This document shows, in pieces, positions 14,807 to 14,860 of a stretch of DNA of 14,860 bases. Within the stretch, counting starts at the first letter, position 1; each line of letters begins with the position of its first letter. The notes below the pieces were generated by a model. It was not told the origin of the DNA. It saw nothing but the letters and a program-made list of their open reading frames with translations, and did no database searches. Position numbers and translations under genes: made by a program. The stretch is from Actinomycetes bacterium (lineage in GTDB: Bacteria; Actinomycetota; Actinomycetes; Actinomycetales; Cellulomonadaceae): positions 1 through 14,860 of the forward strand of contig JAEWGQ010000284.1 of assembly GCA_023388235.1 (NCBI GenBank), given 5' to 3'.

Positions 14807-14860
14807 CCGGACGGTCCGGCGCGACCGGGGCCGGACGGTCCGGCGCGACCGGGGCCGGAC
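14807..14860. repeat. 24-bp tandem repeat running off the right edge
   Basis: Two identical 24-base units (14807-14830 and 14831-14854) and six bases of a third start two bases after the trmB stop. Each unit begins with CCGGAC-G-GTCCGG, an inverted repeat around one base, and contains GGTC-N6-GACC. The full copy number cannot be seen. It might act as a terminator for trmB or a protein-binding array, or it may be variable-number DNA. Confidence 0.9.

Noticed and set aside
14807..14860. CRISPR array at the right edge
   Set aside because: Units are contiguous and identical with no unique spacers, and no cas gene is present.

Overview
This is a very high-GC window (roughly three quarters G+C by eye) with actinobacterial features: GTG starts, tight gene packing, TAnnnT boxes placed 6-7 nt before start codons, and a HAIR-type heat-shock operator upstream of clpB. 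A Cellulomonadaceae-like member of the Micrococcales fits best, but that is inference from composition and gene style. No rRNA, tRNA, CRISPR array, transposase, phage gene or integrase was seen.

Layout, left to right. A formate-dependent purine synthesis gene, purT (minus), runs off the left edge. It faces a plus-strand DedA membrane protein gene, which overlaps a NagD-like HAD phosphatase gene by GTGA; a YwiC-like membrane protein gene follows. Minus-strand pyrE and an SDR oxidoreductase gene come next, then plus-strand exonuclease III (xth), diverging from the SDR. After xth are two coupled membrane protein genes: DUF4190 with a long Gly/Tyr/Gln-rich tail, then DUF4190-like helices with a septum-formation-like domain. 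A TetR regulator (minus) diverges from an AIFM2/FSP1-like FAD oxidoreductase (plus). The oxidoreductase converges on a second DedA gene (minus), separated by one base. clpB (minus) sits behind a strong terminator and has a HspR-type inverted repeat upstream. A two-domain VOC protein and trmB (plus) close the window. There is no gene-free stretch of 300 bases; the longest gaps are about 150-210 bp and are described below.

Most genes are core or stress functions: nucleotide synthesis (purT, pyrE), DNA repair (xth), tRNA modification (trmB), protein disaggregation (clpB) and envelope proteins (two DedA, YwiC, DUF4190 pair). They look like an ordinary chromosome, not an island. I found no convincing new multi-gene system.

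The strongest anomaly is at the left edge. Bases 1-89 repeat 1196-1284 (the purT start and leader) with one mismatch, and this cuts off the end of purT. That suggests a 1195-bp tandem duplication of purT or an assembly chimera. The right edge also ends inside a repeat (24-bp units), so the window may be a whole draft contig with repeat-bounded ends. Other points worth a second look are the repeated leaderless-promoter pattern (six cases), the HAIR operator at clpB, the bacterial FSP1-like enzyme beside a TetR gene, and CGTGCAC repeats before the second DedA gene.
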